Shown: positions 8,482-16,895, numbered from the stretch's first letter. The stretch is 64,000 nt of DNA from Flavivirga eckloniae (GCF_002886045.1 NZ_CP025791.1:2247001-2311000), one strand, 5' to 3'. Numbers and translations: made by a program. The notes: generated by a model from the sequence alone, not told the origin.

Positions 8482-8509
8482 ACCTGTACTGAGCCTAGCC
8501 GAAGTAAGC
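8482..8509. repeat. Right arm of the 28-bp inverted repeat flanking the SCO gene
   Basis: Reverse complement of 7645-7672 without mismatches over 28 bp. It lies 45 bp upstream of the SCO start codon and 29 bp after the stop of the preceding gene, so it is inside the presumed polycistronic transcript and could pair with its partner in the RNA or recombine with it in the DNA. Confidence 0.9.
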
Positions 8510-8537
8510 GAAGCACTCTTTTACTAAAGGTCTCAAC

Positions 8538-9254
8538 TCAATTTGATTCAGATTTTAAATCGCTAGCTCTTCTGGTATCAGAGTTAAATTCTCCTTTTCT
8601 TTTTTGTCTGTATTCCGTAAACAAAATGCGCATATCTTCACTCATCTTATTTTTAATTTCTGCGACTTCAATACAGTTATAAGAATCTAAACCATATATG
8701 GGTTTATTCTTTTCAAGCTCGTTATCAGTTCTATCATCAAGTCGACCTCTTTGGTTTAAATCTTTATCTATAATAAATACTTGATCGGTATCTAAATAAT
8801 CTGAAATATTGATACTACTTCTTAAACTAGAAAACACTTCCTGAATTTTACTATGTCCTCCAAAAACAAAATGCCAAAACCTTAAATCTTCATACGAGCT
8901 AATTTCTGCCTTAAGTTCGTCTACTGCATCTTCTGTACCATGAGGCATAAGTATTACTATTTGAAATCGTTTAAAGCCTTTAAACTTATCGTAAACCAGC
9001 TCTTTTAAATTGGATGCTGCTGTAGCTTTATCTAAAGGACGGCTTCCAAAAAAACCTAATACTGTAATATGATCTTTTAAAACGATTTTCTCTTCGGAAG
9101 CTGAATCAAACTGTTCTATATCCAATACGGATTCATTAACAATATCAAGCGGTGTGTAATTATGGGTTGCAGGATATAAGAACAATAAAAATGTTACAGG
9201 AAGAAAAAACAAAATTCCTAAAACCACATACCGACGTACTTTTTTGTAATCCAT
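8538..9254 (-). CDS. Membrane-anchored thioredoxin-fold-like protein of the oxidase cluster, unknown function
   Basis: 238 residues from the ATG at 9254; a TTG one codon earlier also starts the frame but is less likely. One N-terminal helix (VLGILFFLPVTFLLFLYPA) is followed by a soluble domain with SCO/thioredoxin-like alternation (ITVLGFFGSRPLDKATAASNL, then FQIVILMPHGTEDAV, then TDQVFIIDKDLNQRGRLDDRTD). The spacing mimics SCO proteins, but the CxxxC is absent: the equivalent position reads FGSRPLDKA. Placed between subunit IV and SCO, it is probably a redox-inactive assembly factor or chaperone. This is inference from fold-like features and context; I cannot name a family. Confidence 0.75.
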   Translation of the reverse strand: MDYKKVRRYVVLGILFFLPVTFLLFLYPATHNYTPLDIVNESVLDIEQFDSASEEKIVLKDHITVLGFFGSRPLDKATAASNLKELVYDKFKGFKRFQIVILMPHGTEDAVDELKAEISSYEDLRFWHFVFGGHSKIQEVFSSLRSSINISDYLDTDQVFIIDKDLNQRGRLDDRTDNELEKNKPIYGLDSYNCIEVAEIKNKMSEDMRILFTEYRQKRKGEFNSDTRRASDLKSESN

Positions 9255-9297
9255 CAAATAACAGTTTTTTTATAAAAAATTGTGTTTGCAAAAATAA

Positions 9298-9325
9298 ATA
9301 AAGACGGTTTAAAAACCGTCTTTAT
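9298..9325 (-). terminator. Intrinsic terminator after the subunit IV gene
   Basis: A perfect 13-bp stem (ATAAAGACGGTTT with AAACCGTCTTTAT, loop AA) is followed on the minus strand by the T-rich tract TTATTTTTG. It lies 72 bp beyond the stop of the subunit IV gene and before the next gene's start at 9254, so it would end or attenuate the ctaB-cox transcript. Confidence 0.8.
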
Positions 9326-9396
9326 ATTTCTTATTTAACACTTTACTTGTTTTGGCTTGCTTGCTACAAGCATTAATTAAAAGCCAATAAAGTTAG

Positions 9397-9777
9397 TTAA
9401 AAATCTCTTTTTACGTATCCTTCTTTATATACATCAAAAACATAACCGCCTTCTTGTAATAAAATGAATACTAGGTATAGAATCAAGAATATAGAAGTCC
9501 AAACTACCATACGTCTTAAAGACTTTAATTCGTCACGCATATGCATAAAGTCCCAAGTAATGTAATATGCTTTTACTATAGTTAGGATAATGAAAATCCA
9601 GTTAAGGGCTTTCATTCCTAACACTTGACCCATTAAAGATTCTGGTTTTATAATACCCAAAATCACCTCAACTATTGTAACTATACTCAAAAGAATCAAA
9701 ACACCCCATATTTTTTGAGTATTCGATTTAAATTTAAGTAAACCTCTAAATATTTCTAATTTATGTTCGTGTGCCAT
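9397..9777 (-). CDS. Cytochrome c oxidase subunit IV family protein
   Basis: 126 residues with three membrane helices (about 20-42, 52-72 and 88-112) and the family-like segment KAYYITWDFMHMRDELKSLRR. Small subunit IV proteins stabilise caa3/aa3-type oxidases. It is 20 bp downstream of a subunit III gene in the cluster ctaB-coxIII-coxIII-coxIV and ends at a clear hairpin terminator. The assignment rests on length, helix number, the conserved loop and synteny. Confidence 0.88.
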   Translation of the reverse strand: MAHEHKLEIFRGLLKFKSNTQKIWGVLILLSIVTIVEVILGIIKPESLMGQVLGMKALNWIFIILTIVKAYYITWDFMHMRDELKSLRRMVVWTSIFLILYLVFILLQEGGYVFDVYKEGYVKRDF

Positions 9778-9797
9778 TTTTATAATTTCTTAAATAA

Positions 9798-10781
9798 TTA
9801 AACCAGGTAGAAGAATGTAAATACAAATACCCAAACTAAATCTACAAAGTGCCAGTATAACCCCACTTTTTCAACCATCTCATAACTTTTGCGTCTTTCG
9901 TAAGTTCCTAAAATAACATTAAAGAAAATAATGATATTTATAACAACTCCAGAAAATACGTGGAAACCGTGAAATCCAGTTATAAAGAAAAAGAAATCTG
10001 CGAACAGCGGTGAACCATACTCATTAACGTGTAAATTAGCACCTTCTACAACTGCCTTTCCGTTTTGTTTTATTTGTTTTATTGACTCTGCTCTAGACAA
10101 AACCGTTTTCTCTCCTGCTTCATTAATTATCTGTGTTCTCACTAAAACGTTGTCGTGAGATTCTAAGCCTTTTGCTACTTCTGCAACAGTATAAGTTGGC
10201 AATGTTCCTTCAGATACGAACCATAAACCTTCTTTACGTTCATGTTGTGTTCTTTCGCTATGCGGATCTGCTACTACAAAATCTCTTAAAGCAACTCTGT
10301 GTCCTTCTGTATCTACAAACTGTAAAATATTACCTCCTTTTGTTTGTACTGCACCGTAATCACCTTTTATAAATGTTCCCCATTCCCAAGCTTGAGATCC
10401 TACGAATATTAAACCTCCGATAATGGTTAAAAACATGTAAAAGGTTACTTTGGCTTTATTTAAATGGTGACCAGCATCTACTGCCAATACCATAGTTACA
10501 GACGACATAATAAGTATAAACGTCATAAAAGCCACATAATACATAGGTGCTTCTACACCATGTAAAAACGGAAAGTGAGTAAACACTTCATCGGCAATTG
10601 GCCATGAATCAATAAACTTAAATCTTGAAAATCCGTAGGCCGCTAAAAACCCAGAGAATGTTAGAGCATCTGAAACGATGAAAAACCACATCATCATTTT
10701 TCCATAGCTCGCATTAAGAGGCTTATTGCCGCCTCCCCATGTTTTGCCTTCTGTTCCAGTATTTACAACTGTAGTGTTCAT
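9798..10781 (-). CDS. Cytochrome c oxidase subunit III (long form with extracytoplasmic insertion)
   Basis: 327 residues from the ATG at 10781 (MNTTVVNTGTEGKTWGG), which is preferred over an upstream in-frame ATG that would extend into the intergenic leader. It has the subunit III fold: WFFIVSDALTFSGF near the N-terminus and the C-terminal FFFITGFHGFHVFSGVV with YWHFVDLVWVFVF. A hydrophilic insertion of about 110 residues (roughly 150-260) separates the helices, as in flavobacterial homologues. It is the second of two adjacent subunit III-type genes, 15 bp or more after the first. Confidence 0.9.
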   Translation of the reverse strand: MNTTVVNTGTEGKTWGGGNKPLNASYGKMMMWFFIVSDALTFSGFLAAYGFSRFKFIDSWPIADEVFTHFPFLHGVEAPMYYVAFMTFILIMSSVTMVLAVDAGHHLNKAKVTFYMFLTIIGGLIFVGSQAWEWGTFIKGDYGAVQTKGGNILQFVDTEGHRVALRDFVVADPHSERTQHERKEGLWFVSEGTLPTYTVAEVAKGLESHDNVLVRTQIINEAGEKTVLSRAESIKQIKQNGKAVVEGANLHVNEYGSPLFADFFFFITGFHGFHVFSGVVINIIIFFNVILGTYERRKSYEMVEKVGLYWHFVDLVWVFVFTFFYLV

Positions 10782-10829
10782 ATTATAATGATTATTTTTT
10801 TTAAAGTTGCACAAAAATAGTCATTTTAT

Positions 10830-11411
10830 TCATCTAATAAAATATAAAAACAAAAAGAGATAAACCCATAATATATCTATGAAATGCCAAAAGGTTGCTG
10901 CAAGTTCCAATCCGAGTATTTTCGTTGCATCGTACTTCTGTTTAAAATGATTATAAATTACTACTAATAAGCAAATTATCCCAACAACCACGTGCAATAC
11001 ATGCACTATGGCTATTAAATAAATATAAGACATGGTTACATTGCTCGTTGGTCCCGTAAAATTGTAACCCAAGTCTATAATCTGTTGAAATCCTATAAAT
11101 TGATTGAAAATAAAGACAACTCCTAATATAAGAGTTACTAGTAACCATAGTGTGGTTGCATTTCTATTTCCATTTTTTAAAGCTTTTTTTGCTAAAATGA
11201 AAGATAGGCTACTAATAACTATTACCACAGTACTTATTAAAAAAGCATTGGGTAATTCAAAATCTTTTAACCAATCTGGTCTGGAACTACTTACAATAAA
11301 AGCACTTGTCCATCCCATAAAGGACATTATTAAGGAAATAATACCAAACCAGAGCATCATTTTTTTTGCTCTGTTATTTTTCTCTTCTTGTGTTCCTTGA
11401 GTTAAATCCAT
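10830..11411 (-). CDS. Cytochrome c oxidase subunit III family protein (short form)
   Basis: 193 residues with five membrane helices. Motifs include MLWFGIISLIMSFMGWTSAFI and, near the C-terminus, FWHFIDILWVYLFLFLYFIR, the conserved subunit III ending also seen in the longer neighbour. ctaB ends 5 bp upstream on the same strand. The pair of short and long subunit III-like proteins is usual for Bacteroidetes oxidase clusters. Both are probably structural, but how they divide the role is not evident from sequence. Confidence 0.9.
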   Translation of the reverse strand: MDLTQGTQEEKNNRAKKMMLWFGIISLIMSFMGWTSAFIVSSSRPDWLKDFELPNAFLISTVVIVISSLSFILAKKALKNGNRNATTLWLLVTLILGVVFIFNQFIGFQQIIDLGYNFTGPTSNVTMSYIYLIAIVHVLHVVVGIICLLVVIYNHFKQKYDATKILGLELAATFWHFIDILWVYLFLFLYFIR

Positions 11412-11416
11412 AGTTC

Positions 11417-12307
11417 TTATATAAATTTATCTATTACATATACTATCTGTACAAGGGTTATATAGGAAACACTAGCCAGCATAAGTTGTTTGGCTGCTTT
11501 TTCAGTCATTTCTTTAAACAACCGAACAGCGTAATACAACATGCCTATTCCTAAACTAAAAACTAATATTGCGGCAACAATTGATAATTGTAACTTTCCT
11601 GTAAATCCAAATACTGGTATAATAGATATTATTAATGTCCAAATTGTATACATGATGGTTTGCACCGCTGTCCCTTTATCTTGCTTTCCAGTTGGCAACA
11701 TAAAGAACCCTCCCTTTTTATAGTCTTCAAACAAAAACCAACCAATGGCCCAGAAATGTGGGAATTGCCAAAAAAATTGTAACGCAAATAATGTTCCTGG
11801 TTCTATACCAAAATCATCGGTAGCGGCCACCCATCCTAACATAAACGGGATTGCTCCAGGAATGGCTCCTACAAAAACGGCAAGGGGTGTTTTAGTTTTT
11901 AAAGGGGTGTACACGCACGTGTATAAAAATATAGAAATAGCACCAAACATTGCTGTTTGCTTGTTGATGGTATATAAAATGATGATTCCTAACAACGTAA
12001 AAATAGATGCTATGATAAATGCTGTATTTACAGACATCCGTCCGGCTGGTATTGGTCTGTTTTGGGTACGTTTCATTAACGCATCCAGATCTTTTTCAAT
12101 AATTTGATTGAATGCGTTGGACGCTCCTACCATAAAGTACCCTCCAAAGGCTAATAGCACTAATGTTTTAAAATCAACTACATCTACCCCCAACAAGTAA
12201 CCTGCTAATGACGAGAAAACCACACTTAATGCTAACCGCATTTTAGTGATCTCCTTAAAATCTGAAATAACAGAAGGTGTTGCTAATGAAGATTTTGTAT
12301 TGCTCAA
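11417..12307 (-). CDS. ctaB: Protoheme IX farnesyltransferase (heme O synthase)
   Basis: 296 residues, UbiA-type prenyltransferase with about nine helices. The first aspartate-rich motif (NQIIEKDLDALMKRT, then NRPIPAGRM) and the second (FEDYKKGGFFMLP) are intact. It adds the farnesyl group to heme b to make heme O, the precursor of heme A for the oxidase. The frame's first start is TTG at 12307; the first ATG (12241) would remove 22 residues just before the conserved SDFKEITKMRL. A promoter-like element 34 bp upstream of 12307 supports the TTG start. First gene of the cluster. Confidence 0.92.
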   Translation of the reverse strand: MSNTKSSLATPSVISDFKEITKMRLALSVVFSSLAGYLLGVDVVDFKTLVLLAFGGYFMVGASNAFNQIIEKDLDALMKRTQNRPIPAGRMSVNTAFIIASIFTLLGIIILYTINKQTAMFGAISIFLYTCVYTPLKTKTPLAVFVGAIPGAIPFMLGWVAATDDFGIEPGTLFALQFFWQFPHFWAIGWFLFEDYKKGGFFMLPTGKQDKGTAVQTIMYTIWTLIISIIPVFGFTGKLQLSIVAAILVFSLGIGMLYYAVRLFKEMTEKAAKQLMLASVSYITLVQIVYVIDKFI

Positions 12308-12340
12308 TGTTTTTATCTTTACGGGCTTTTATAGCGAGTG

Positions 12341-12371
12341 CAAAGATACTTTATTAAAGTTTTTCGAGCAA
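12341..12371 (-). promoter_or_regulatory. Predicted Bacteroidetes-type promoter of the ctaB-cox cluster
   Basis: Read on the minus strand, TATCTTTG (12348-12341) matches the Bacteroidetes -7 element TAnnTTTG, and ATTG at about 12372-12369 sits 20 bp upstream as a partial -33 element. Transcription would start near 12334, giving a leader of roughly 27 nt before the TTG start codon of ctaB. Consensus from established work on Bacteroidetes sigma factor; assignment here is by eye. Confidence 0.6.
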
Positions 12372-12588
12372 TGCTTTTTCTTGCTTAATTTATCGCATAA
12401 AATATTTCGTGTTTTTATTGCATTTATTAATGTTTCAAGGTTTTTAATGATGAAATCGATAAAAACATTTTGTCCTTTTTTCTTTTTTAAACACTTTGAG
12501 TATCTCCTCTCAAAATAAAGAAGTGACTATTATAAGAGTTTTGAAGGGAAAATATATGAGGTTTTAAAAAACACCTACAATTAAAAAT

Positions 12589-12655
12589 AAAAGAGAAGAT
12601 CCAAAAAGTCTTTATAATTTGACAAATCAAACTCACTTTTTAGATCTTCTCTTTT
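12589..12655 (-). terminator. Strong hairpin terminator after the secreted orphan gene
   Basis: Two 20-bp arms (12589-12608 and 12636-12655) pair with one mismatch around a 27-base loop, ending in AAAAG/CTTTT on both sides, so the element could work in both directions. It lies 84 bp beyond the stop of the gene at 12739-13266 and upstream of the ctaB promoter, insulating the oxidase cluster. Confidence 0.75.
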
Positions 12656-12738
12656 AAGAACGATATTATTTAATAATAATACCTTTTTGCTTAATAGTTT
12701 TCTTTACCATTTAGAGGTCTTAAGAAAACTCCTCCTGA

Positions 12739-13266
12739 TCATGGATACCCTTGAAAGAAATATGTAAAATTTTTCCACGGTCCCCAACCGGAAGCATCTT
12801 TTATACGAGCATCAAAACTTAAATTCAGGTATGGAGAGGCAGCATTACAACTCATATATAACACATCCCCAAAAACTCCATGAAAATTAAAATCACTACT
12901 TGTATCAAAATCAACCTCAAAATTAGAAGGGTTTAGGCTTAATTGGTGATTATTAGCATCTCGCACATAAATAACGAGATCATCATACTTAGCAAATTTA
13001 GGGTTATTGTTGAGATTTGGTTGGCTAGCATACACCTCTGGAGTTGCAGACATAACTATAGTTATACCTTTTTGTGTTGAGCTATTAAGCTTTATAGCTT
13101 TTTCTAAAGACTCATTTTTCGTTGTTTTTAAGTTTTGTTCTTCAATTCTTAAATCAATGTTTTCTGCTTTGTAGTCATAATCAGAAATCTTTACTGCAAA
13201 TAACGATGAACTTATAATAAGAAGCGCCATTATTAACACCCAGCCTGTACGTTTGATAATTTTCAT
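12739..13266 (-). CDS. Secreted or periplasmic protein, function unknown
   Basis: 175 residues from the ATG at 13266 (MKIIKRTGWVLIMALLIISSSLFA, a signal peptide); a longer frame with 21 extra residues exists but places a charged stretch before the signal. The mature part has no family I recognise. It contains the central segment GITIVMSATPEVYASQP, a beta-rich C-terminal half (DDLVIYVRDANNHQLSLNPSNFEVDF), a single cysteine (YMSCNAASPY) and aromatic repeats near the end (GWGPWKNFTYFF). There is no T9SS sorting tail and no lipobox. It stands alone, with non-coding sequence on both sides and its own strong terminator. Confidence 0.65.
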   Translation of the reverse strand: MKIIKRTGWVLIMALLIISSSLFAVKISDYDYKAENIDLRIEEQNLKTTKNESLEKAIKLNSSTQKGITIVMSATPEVYASQPNLNNNPKFAKYDDLVIYVRDANNHQLSLNPSNFEVDFDTSSDFNFHGVFGDVLYMSCNAASPYLNLSFDARIKDASGWGPWKNFTYFFQGYP

Positions 13267-13509
13267 AATTGTATTGTTTTTGGGGTTTAAATATTTTACG
13301 AGGTCTTTAGGAACTAACCTGACCTTCACCTAAATATAAACAACAAAAGATCTTTTTAGATTATGTAATTATTCTATTTTCATAGAATACATGAACTTTA
13401 ACAGTATTGTATTGAGGGAAAACCGTAAAACTTATGATTACATAAGATTAGTATGAAAAAATATTATTTGAAGAATTTCCAAATATTAATAAATTAAGAA
13501 GATTAGGTC

Positions 13510-15609
13510 TTAAAAATCAAAATACCAATTAAACAAATCGGTTCTAAGTCCAAAATTAAACCAAACGGTATTGTTTTTAAATGTAGTAGTGGTTTCTGCT
13601 TCCGGATCAAAATTTCTAAAACTAATATCTGCAAATAGCTTTAAATTAGATGCCGGGTTAATAATATAGCCAGCCTGTAAATTACCATTAAATGTCGTAG
13701 TTTTTAAGCCTTGCCCAACTTCTACTCCTGTGTCTGAAGGTCTGTCGTTATAGTTTCTATAAATATCGCCTCCATAACTAAAATTGTCTGTACCATCATT
13801 AAAATCTAACCCTCGTACGCCATATATGAGTTTTGCATCTGCAAACCAACGTTTGTACCTGTAGTGCCCTATTAAAATGGCTTCACTAAAATTTGCTCCC
13901 CATAAATGCGCCATGGGTTGGTTGTTATGTGCATTGTTAAGCACAATAGTATTATGCGAATATGTGTATGGTCTTATTCGATTATACTCGAATTGTAACA
14001 ATAAATTATCAACCTTAAAGGCGTTAAAATATTTAAGACCTAACTGGTAGCCGTACTTGTTTTTCCAACTTTTTTCTCCGGCTTTAATATCGTTAAGCGA
14101 AAACTCGTCTAAGATAAACTGTCCGTATAAATTTATATTATCACTCCATTTATATTTGGCCGATGCCCCAAGAAGTGCATTTCCTGCCCCTTGTCCGGTC
14201 TCAAACTCAATGGCTCTAAAAAATATAATAGGGTTTAAATAATTAATGTCAAACCCTCTATCGTTTGAATTTGTCCAAAGCACCGATTCGAACAACCCAA
14301 CATTTAACCTTTTAGAGACATTCCAACTTAAATAATGGGTTCCGATATATTTCGTTAAAAACGCTTTATCTTCTACAACTTCTGGTCTTACATCTTTTAA
14401 CCACATCCATGTGTTGGTATACTTTATTTTCCAGAATTTTGTGTTGAGTTTTAAAAAAGGATATGGACTTGCAACATCACTAAGGAATAAGGATCGGTAC
14501 CCGTCGCCTATAAAGTTTTTACCATGCCCAAATTGAACATTTAAAAACTCTGCTGGCGAATATGACAAATAGGCTTCTGCTACTGGATAGTCGTAAGAGT
14601 CTGTTTTAAACCTTTTTGCTATACCTCTACCAGGAATAATTGCCGGATCGGGACCAAAAGCTTTTAAACTTTCTGCATACTGATTTACATACTGTGCAAA
14701 CCTGCCCTGACTTTCGAAAATGGTGGTATAAAAGTTGAATTTTTTACCTAAGCCTCCTTGAATTAAAATACCTCTTGTATTGTTGTATGTGGTATTAAAA
14801 CTGGCATCGGTATCTTTACCTACTTGTAAATCGAATATCGGGTCTATTGTAAACCAATAATCTTTACCCTGTAGTCGCACTAGGTGCTCGTTCCAAAGTT
14901 TTCTTCCTACCCAGGTATCTGTTTCCTTTTTTAATTTTTCCTTTTCTGCTTTAAAATCATGATACTTGGAAACTTCGTCGTATATAAATGGTTTTGAAGC
15001 GGTGTGACTATTAGTTCCCACAAGATTCATTCCTCTATCGAACCTTGCATAGTCACTATGCGTAAATGGAATATTTAGTTGACTGTTATGGGCCTTATTC
15101 TCAAACGGTCTTAAATCGGCATTTACCTTATCGAACTCACTTTTCGATTGCTGTTCCAGCTTAGACAATTCATTCTTCTTTGCCAAATCCTGAGTTTGTA
15201 CTTCTTGATTTACCAAAGGAATTTTTATAGGCAAACTATACTGCTTGTACGTTTTTCTACTGTTATAGGTTGCTGGCTTAACGATTGGTAACGTTGCAAA
15301 CACACGCTTGGCTTCTTCCTTTAATTCGTTATAGATAGCATCAATATATATAACCCTAAACTGCCCCAAAGTATCCACTTCAAAAAGAACAACAACTTCT
15401 CCTTTATATTTCTCGTCATCTACTTTTTGAGGTACTTTAAAATTTTTATAGATATGTTCGAATACATTTCTATCAAAACATTGTTGTAAAGAATCTATGG
15501 CTACAGCCTCACAACTTGGAAAAACCGGAGGTTTTTCAACTAAAAAGATATCTTGCGAATAACTGGTATATTGAACCAAAAGTAGGAGCAGTACAATGAA
15601 TCTCTTCAT
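13510..15609 (-). CDS. remB: RemB-like gliding motility outer membrane protein with N-terminal TonB-C-like domain
   Basis: 699 residues with signal peptide MKRFIVLLLLLVQYTSYSQ. Residues of about 25-135 resemble the TonB C-terminal domain (PPVFPSCE, VDTLGQFRVI, KRVFATLPIVKPA, YSLPIKIPL), matching the pattern in the two tonB genes upstream. From about 200 the sequence is a long beta-barrel of the capsule-assembly Wzi type (for example GHGKNFIGDGYRSLFLSD). This arrangement matches RemB, reported to affect gliding in Flavobacterium johnsoniae. The protein ends in an aromatic residue (NWYFDF), as barrels do. The name is recalled from family knowledge; the function of the TonB-like head is not known to me. 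Confidence 0.78.
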   Translation of the reverse strand: MKRFIVLLLLLVQYTSYSQDIFLVEKPPVFPSCEAVAIDSLQQCFDRNVFEHIYKNFKVPQKVDDEKYKGEVVVLFEVDTLGQFRVIYIDAIYNELKEEAKRVFATLPIVKPATYNSRKTYKQYSLPIKIPLVNQEVQTQDLAKKNELSKLEQQSKSEFDKVNADLRPFENKAHNSQLNIPFTHSDYARFDRGMNLVGTNSHTASKPFIYDEVSKYHDFKAEKEKLKKETDTWVGRKLWNEHLVRLQGKDYWFTIDPIFDLQVGKDTDASFNTTYNNTRGILIQGGLGKKFNFYTTIFESQGRFAQYVNQYAESLKAFGPDPAIIPGRGIAKRFKTDSYDYPVAEAYLSYSPAEFLNVQFGHGKNFIGDGYRSLFLSDVASPYPFLKLNTKFWKIKYTNTWMWLKDVRPEVVEDKAFLTKYIGTHYLSWNVSKRLNVGLFESVLWTNSNDRGFDINYLNPIIFFRAIEFETGQGAGNALLGASAKYKWSDNINLYGQFILDEFSLNDIKAGEKSWKNKYGYQLGLKYFNAFKVDNLLLQFEYNRIRPYTYSHNTIVLNNAHNNQPMAHLWGANFSEAILIGHYRYKRWFADAKLIYGVRGLDFNDGTDNFSYGGDIYRNYNDRPSDTGVEVGQGLKTTTFNGNLQAGYIINPASNLKLFADISFRNFDPEAETTTTFKNNTVWFNFGLRTDLFNWYFDF

Positions 15610-15939
15610 GAAAGTGATTAATAATTGATTTTGCGCTGAAAGATACTATATTTTTTTAGATTGCTCCCCTATTAAAGTTATAGGCTAAATTTAAATATTA
15701 CTGCTTGGTTTTAAGAATATAAGCCTGGTCTTGGTTAAGAAAAAAGGTTTGAAAAGTATTATCGAATTGTCATTACTGGAGTCGACCTGTCGGTAGACAA
15801 GGAGGTACAACTTTATCAATCTGTTTAAGTCTAGATTTAACAGATTCCCTGCCTGCCGGCAGGCAGGTTCACTTCGTTCTGAATGACAAGTTCAATTTAA
15901 CTTTTCAAACCTCTTTTAAAAATTAGAATACGACACTAA
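15610..15939. other. Gene-free gap holding a nested hairpin repeat
   Basis: 330 bp between remB and the tonB gene upstream of it. The first 130 bp is AT-rich remB leader without a clear TAnnTTTG element. The rest is the large inverted repeat listed at 15741-15918. No reading frame of interest. Confidence 0.6.
15741..15918. repeat. Nested inverted repeat containing a dispersed-family element
   Basis: Outer arms AAAAAAGGTTTGAAAAGT and ACTTTTCAAACCTCTTTT enclose an inner dispersed-family copy (TTGTCATT at 15767 to AATGACAA near 15890). The inner copy contains the palindrome CCTGCCTGCCGGCAGGCAGG. Because the outer arms also pair, this copy looks inserted into, or evolved around, a terminator-like hairpin beyond the tonB stop codon at 15940. 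Confidence 0.7.
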
Positions 15940-16722
15940 CTATTCTACTTGAAAAACTATGGGCAATGTATACATGACACCCACATTTTCTTTTTGTTGT
16001 TTCGCAGGAGTCATTTTTGGAATAATATTAATAACACGTTCTGCCTCTTTTTCTAGGGCTGGATGTGAACCTCTTACTCTAACATCTGTTACTTTCCCTG
16101 TTTTATCTATTTTAAACTGAGTACGTATAACTTGTTTTCCTTTAAGCCCAAATTCGCGTCCCAAATCTCTATCAAACTTATTTTTAATTAGTTTATTAAG
16201 TTCTTTAGTCATGCATTTGCGCCTTTCCGGATTCGATTTTTTCTTCTCGCAACCAGGAAAAATCGGTACAACCTGAACAAAATCAACAGGTATAAAAACT
16301 TCTTCATCTATTACAGGTAAGTTTATGTCTTCGGGATTTATTGGTGCACCATTATTTACAATGGGTTCCACCGGTTCATCTATTATCGGGTTTATAGGCT
16401 CATCATTTGGGACTTCAATAAATTTTTTAGGATTCTCAATTCGTTTTCGTTTTACCGTTTCTTTAACAGCTTGAACTTCTGGCTTTATTACTGGAATCTC
16501 AATAGTGTAAGGGTCTTCTAGAGGGAGATTCCCTGCATAAGTTGAAATTTTAGTTTCAAACTTCATTTCAAACAGGCCATAGACTGCCAGTAAGCAAATA
16601 ATTAATCCAACCTGAAAGTATAGGGTTGAGTTTTTTTGTAAATTTGCATCATGCTTTTGTGATTTCTTCACGATTTCCTCATTTTGCCGAATGAGTTCGT
16701 GAGACTTCTTTTGATTTCTCAT
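15940..16722 (-). CDS. Energy transducer TonB (paralogue 1)
   Basis: 260 residues from the ATG at 16722 (MRNQKKSHEL); an upstream ATG would add 18 residues unlike any TonB. It has an N-terminal membrane helix (about 35-53, LYFQVGLIICLLAVYGLFE), a proline/glutamate-rich periplasmic spacer, and a C-terminal TonB domain with PIFPGCEKK, FKIDKTGKVTDVRVRG and LPIVFQVE. TonB links the proton-motive force sensed by ExbBD to outer-membrane receptors. No exbBD genes are nearby. It is a tandem paralogue of the next gene upstream, and its C-terminal domain pattern recurs in RemB downstream. Confidence 0.88.
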   Translation of the reverse strand: MRNQKKSHELIRQNEEIVKKSQKHDANLQKNSTLYFQVGLIICLLAVYGLFEMKFETKISTYAGNLPLEDPYTIEIPVIKPEVQAVKETVKRKRIENPKKFIEVPNDEPINPIIDEPVEPIVNNGAPINPEDINLPVIDEEVFIPVDFVQVVPIFPGCEKKKSNPERRKCMTKELNKLIKNKFDRDLGREFGLKGKQVIRTQFKIDKTGKVTDVRVRGSHPALEKEAERVINIIPKMTPAKQQKENVGVMYTLPIVFQVE

Positions 16723-16781
16723 AATAATTATAGTATAAATGTTAATATTATGATAAAATAACAATAAGCATACCAAAAAAG

Positions 16782-16812
16782 AAATCCCGTTACATATTTT
16801 GTAACGGGATTT
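16782..16812 (-). terminator. Intrinsic terminator after TonB paralogue 2
   Basis: Perfect 13-bp stem AAATCCCGTTACA / TGTAACGGGATTT with a five-base loop, followed on the minus strand by CTTTTTTGG. It lies 84 bp past the stop of the tonB gene at 16896 and upstream of the next tonB, so the two paralogues are probably separate transcripts. Confidence 0.88.
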
Positions 16813-16895
16813 TATATTTCGGATATGCTCAATAACCAGTCTCGATTTCGTTGTACAGCCAACTTAGATATGCGCTGTAAACATGGAATGAAACT

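Larger units (their letters stand above)
12308..12738. other. Gene-free gap between ctaB and the secreted orphan
   Basis: Of these 430 bp, the first 65 carry the likely ctaB promoter and 12589-12655 a strong hairpin terminator. The remainder is AT-rich with no convincing reading frame on either strand; a plus-strand frame that begins inside ctaB is phenylalanine-rich and has no family features. Confidence 0.6.

Noticed and set aside
12246-12518. 90-codon plus-strand frame overlapping the start of ctaB
   Set aside because: It begins inside a conserved gene on the other strand and ends in phenylalanine-rich sequence (FFLLNL, FFFFKHF) typical of AT-rich leaders.
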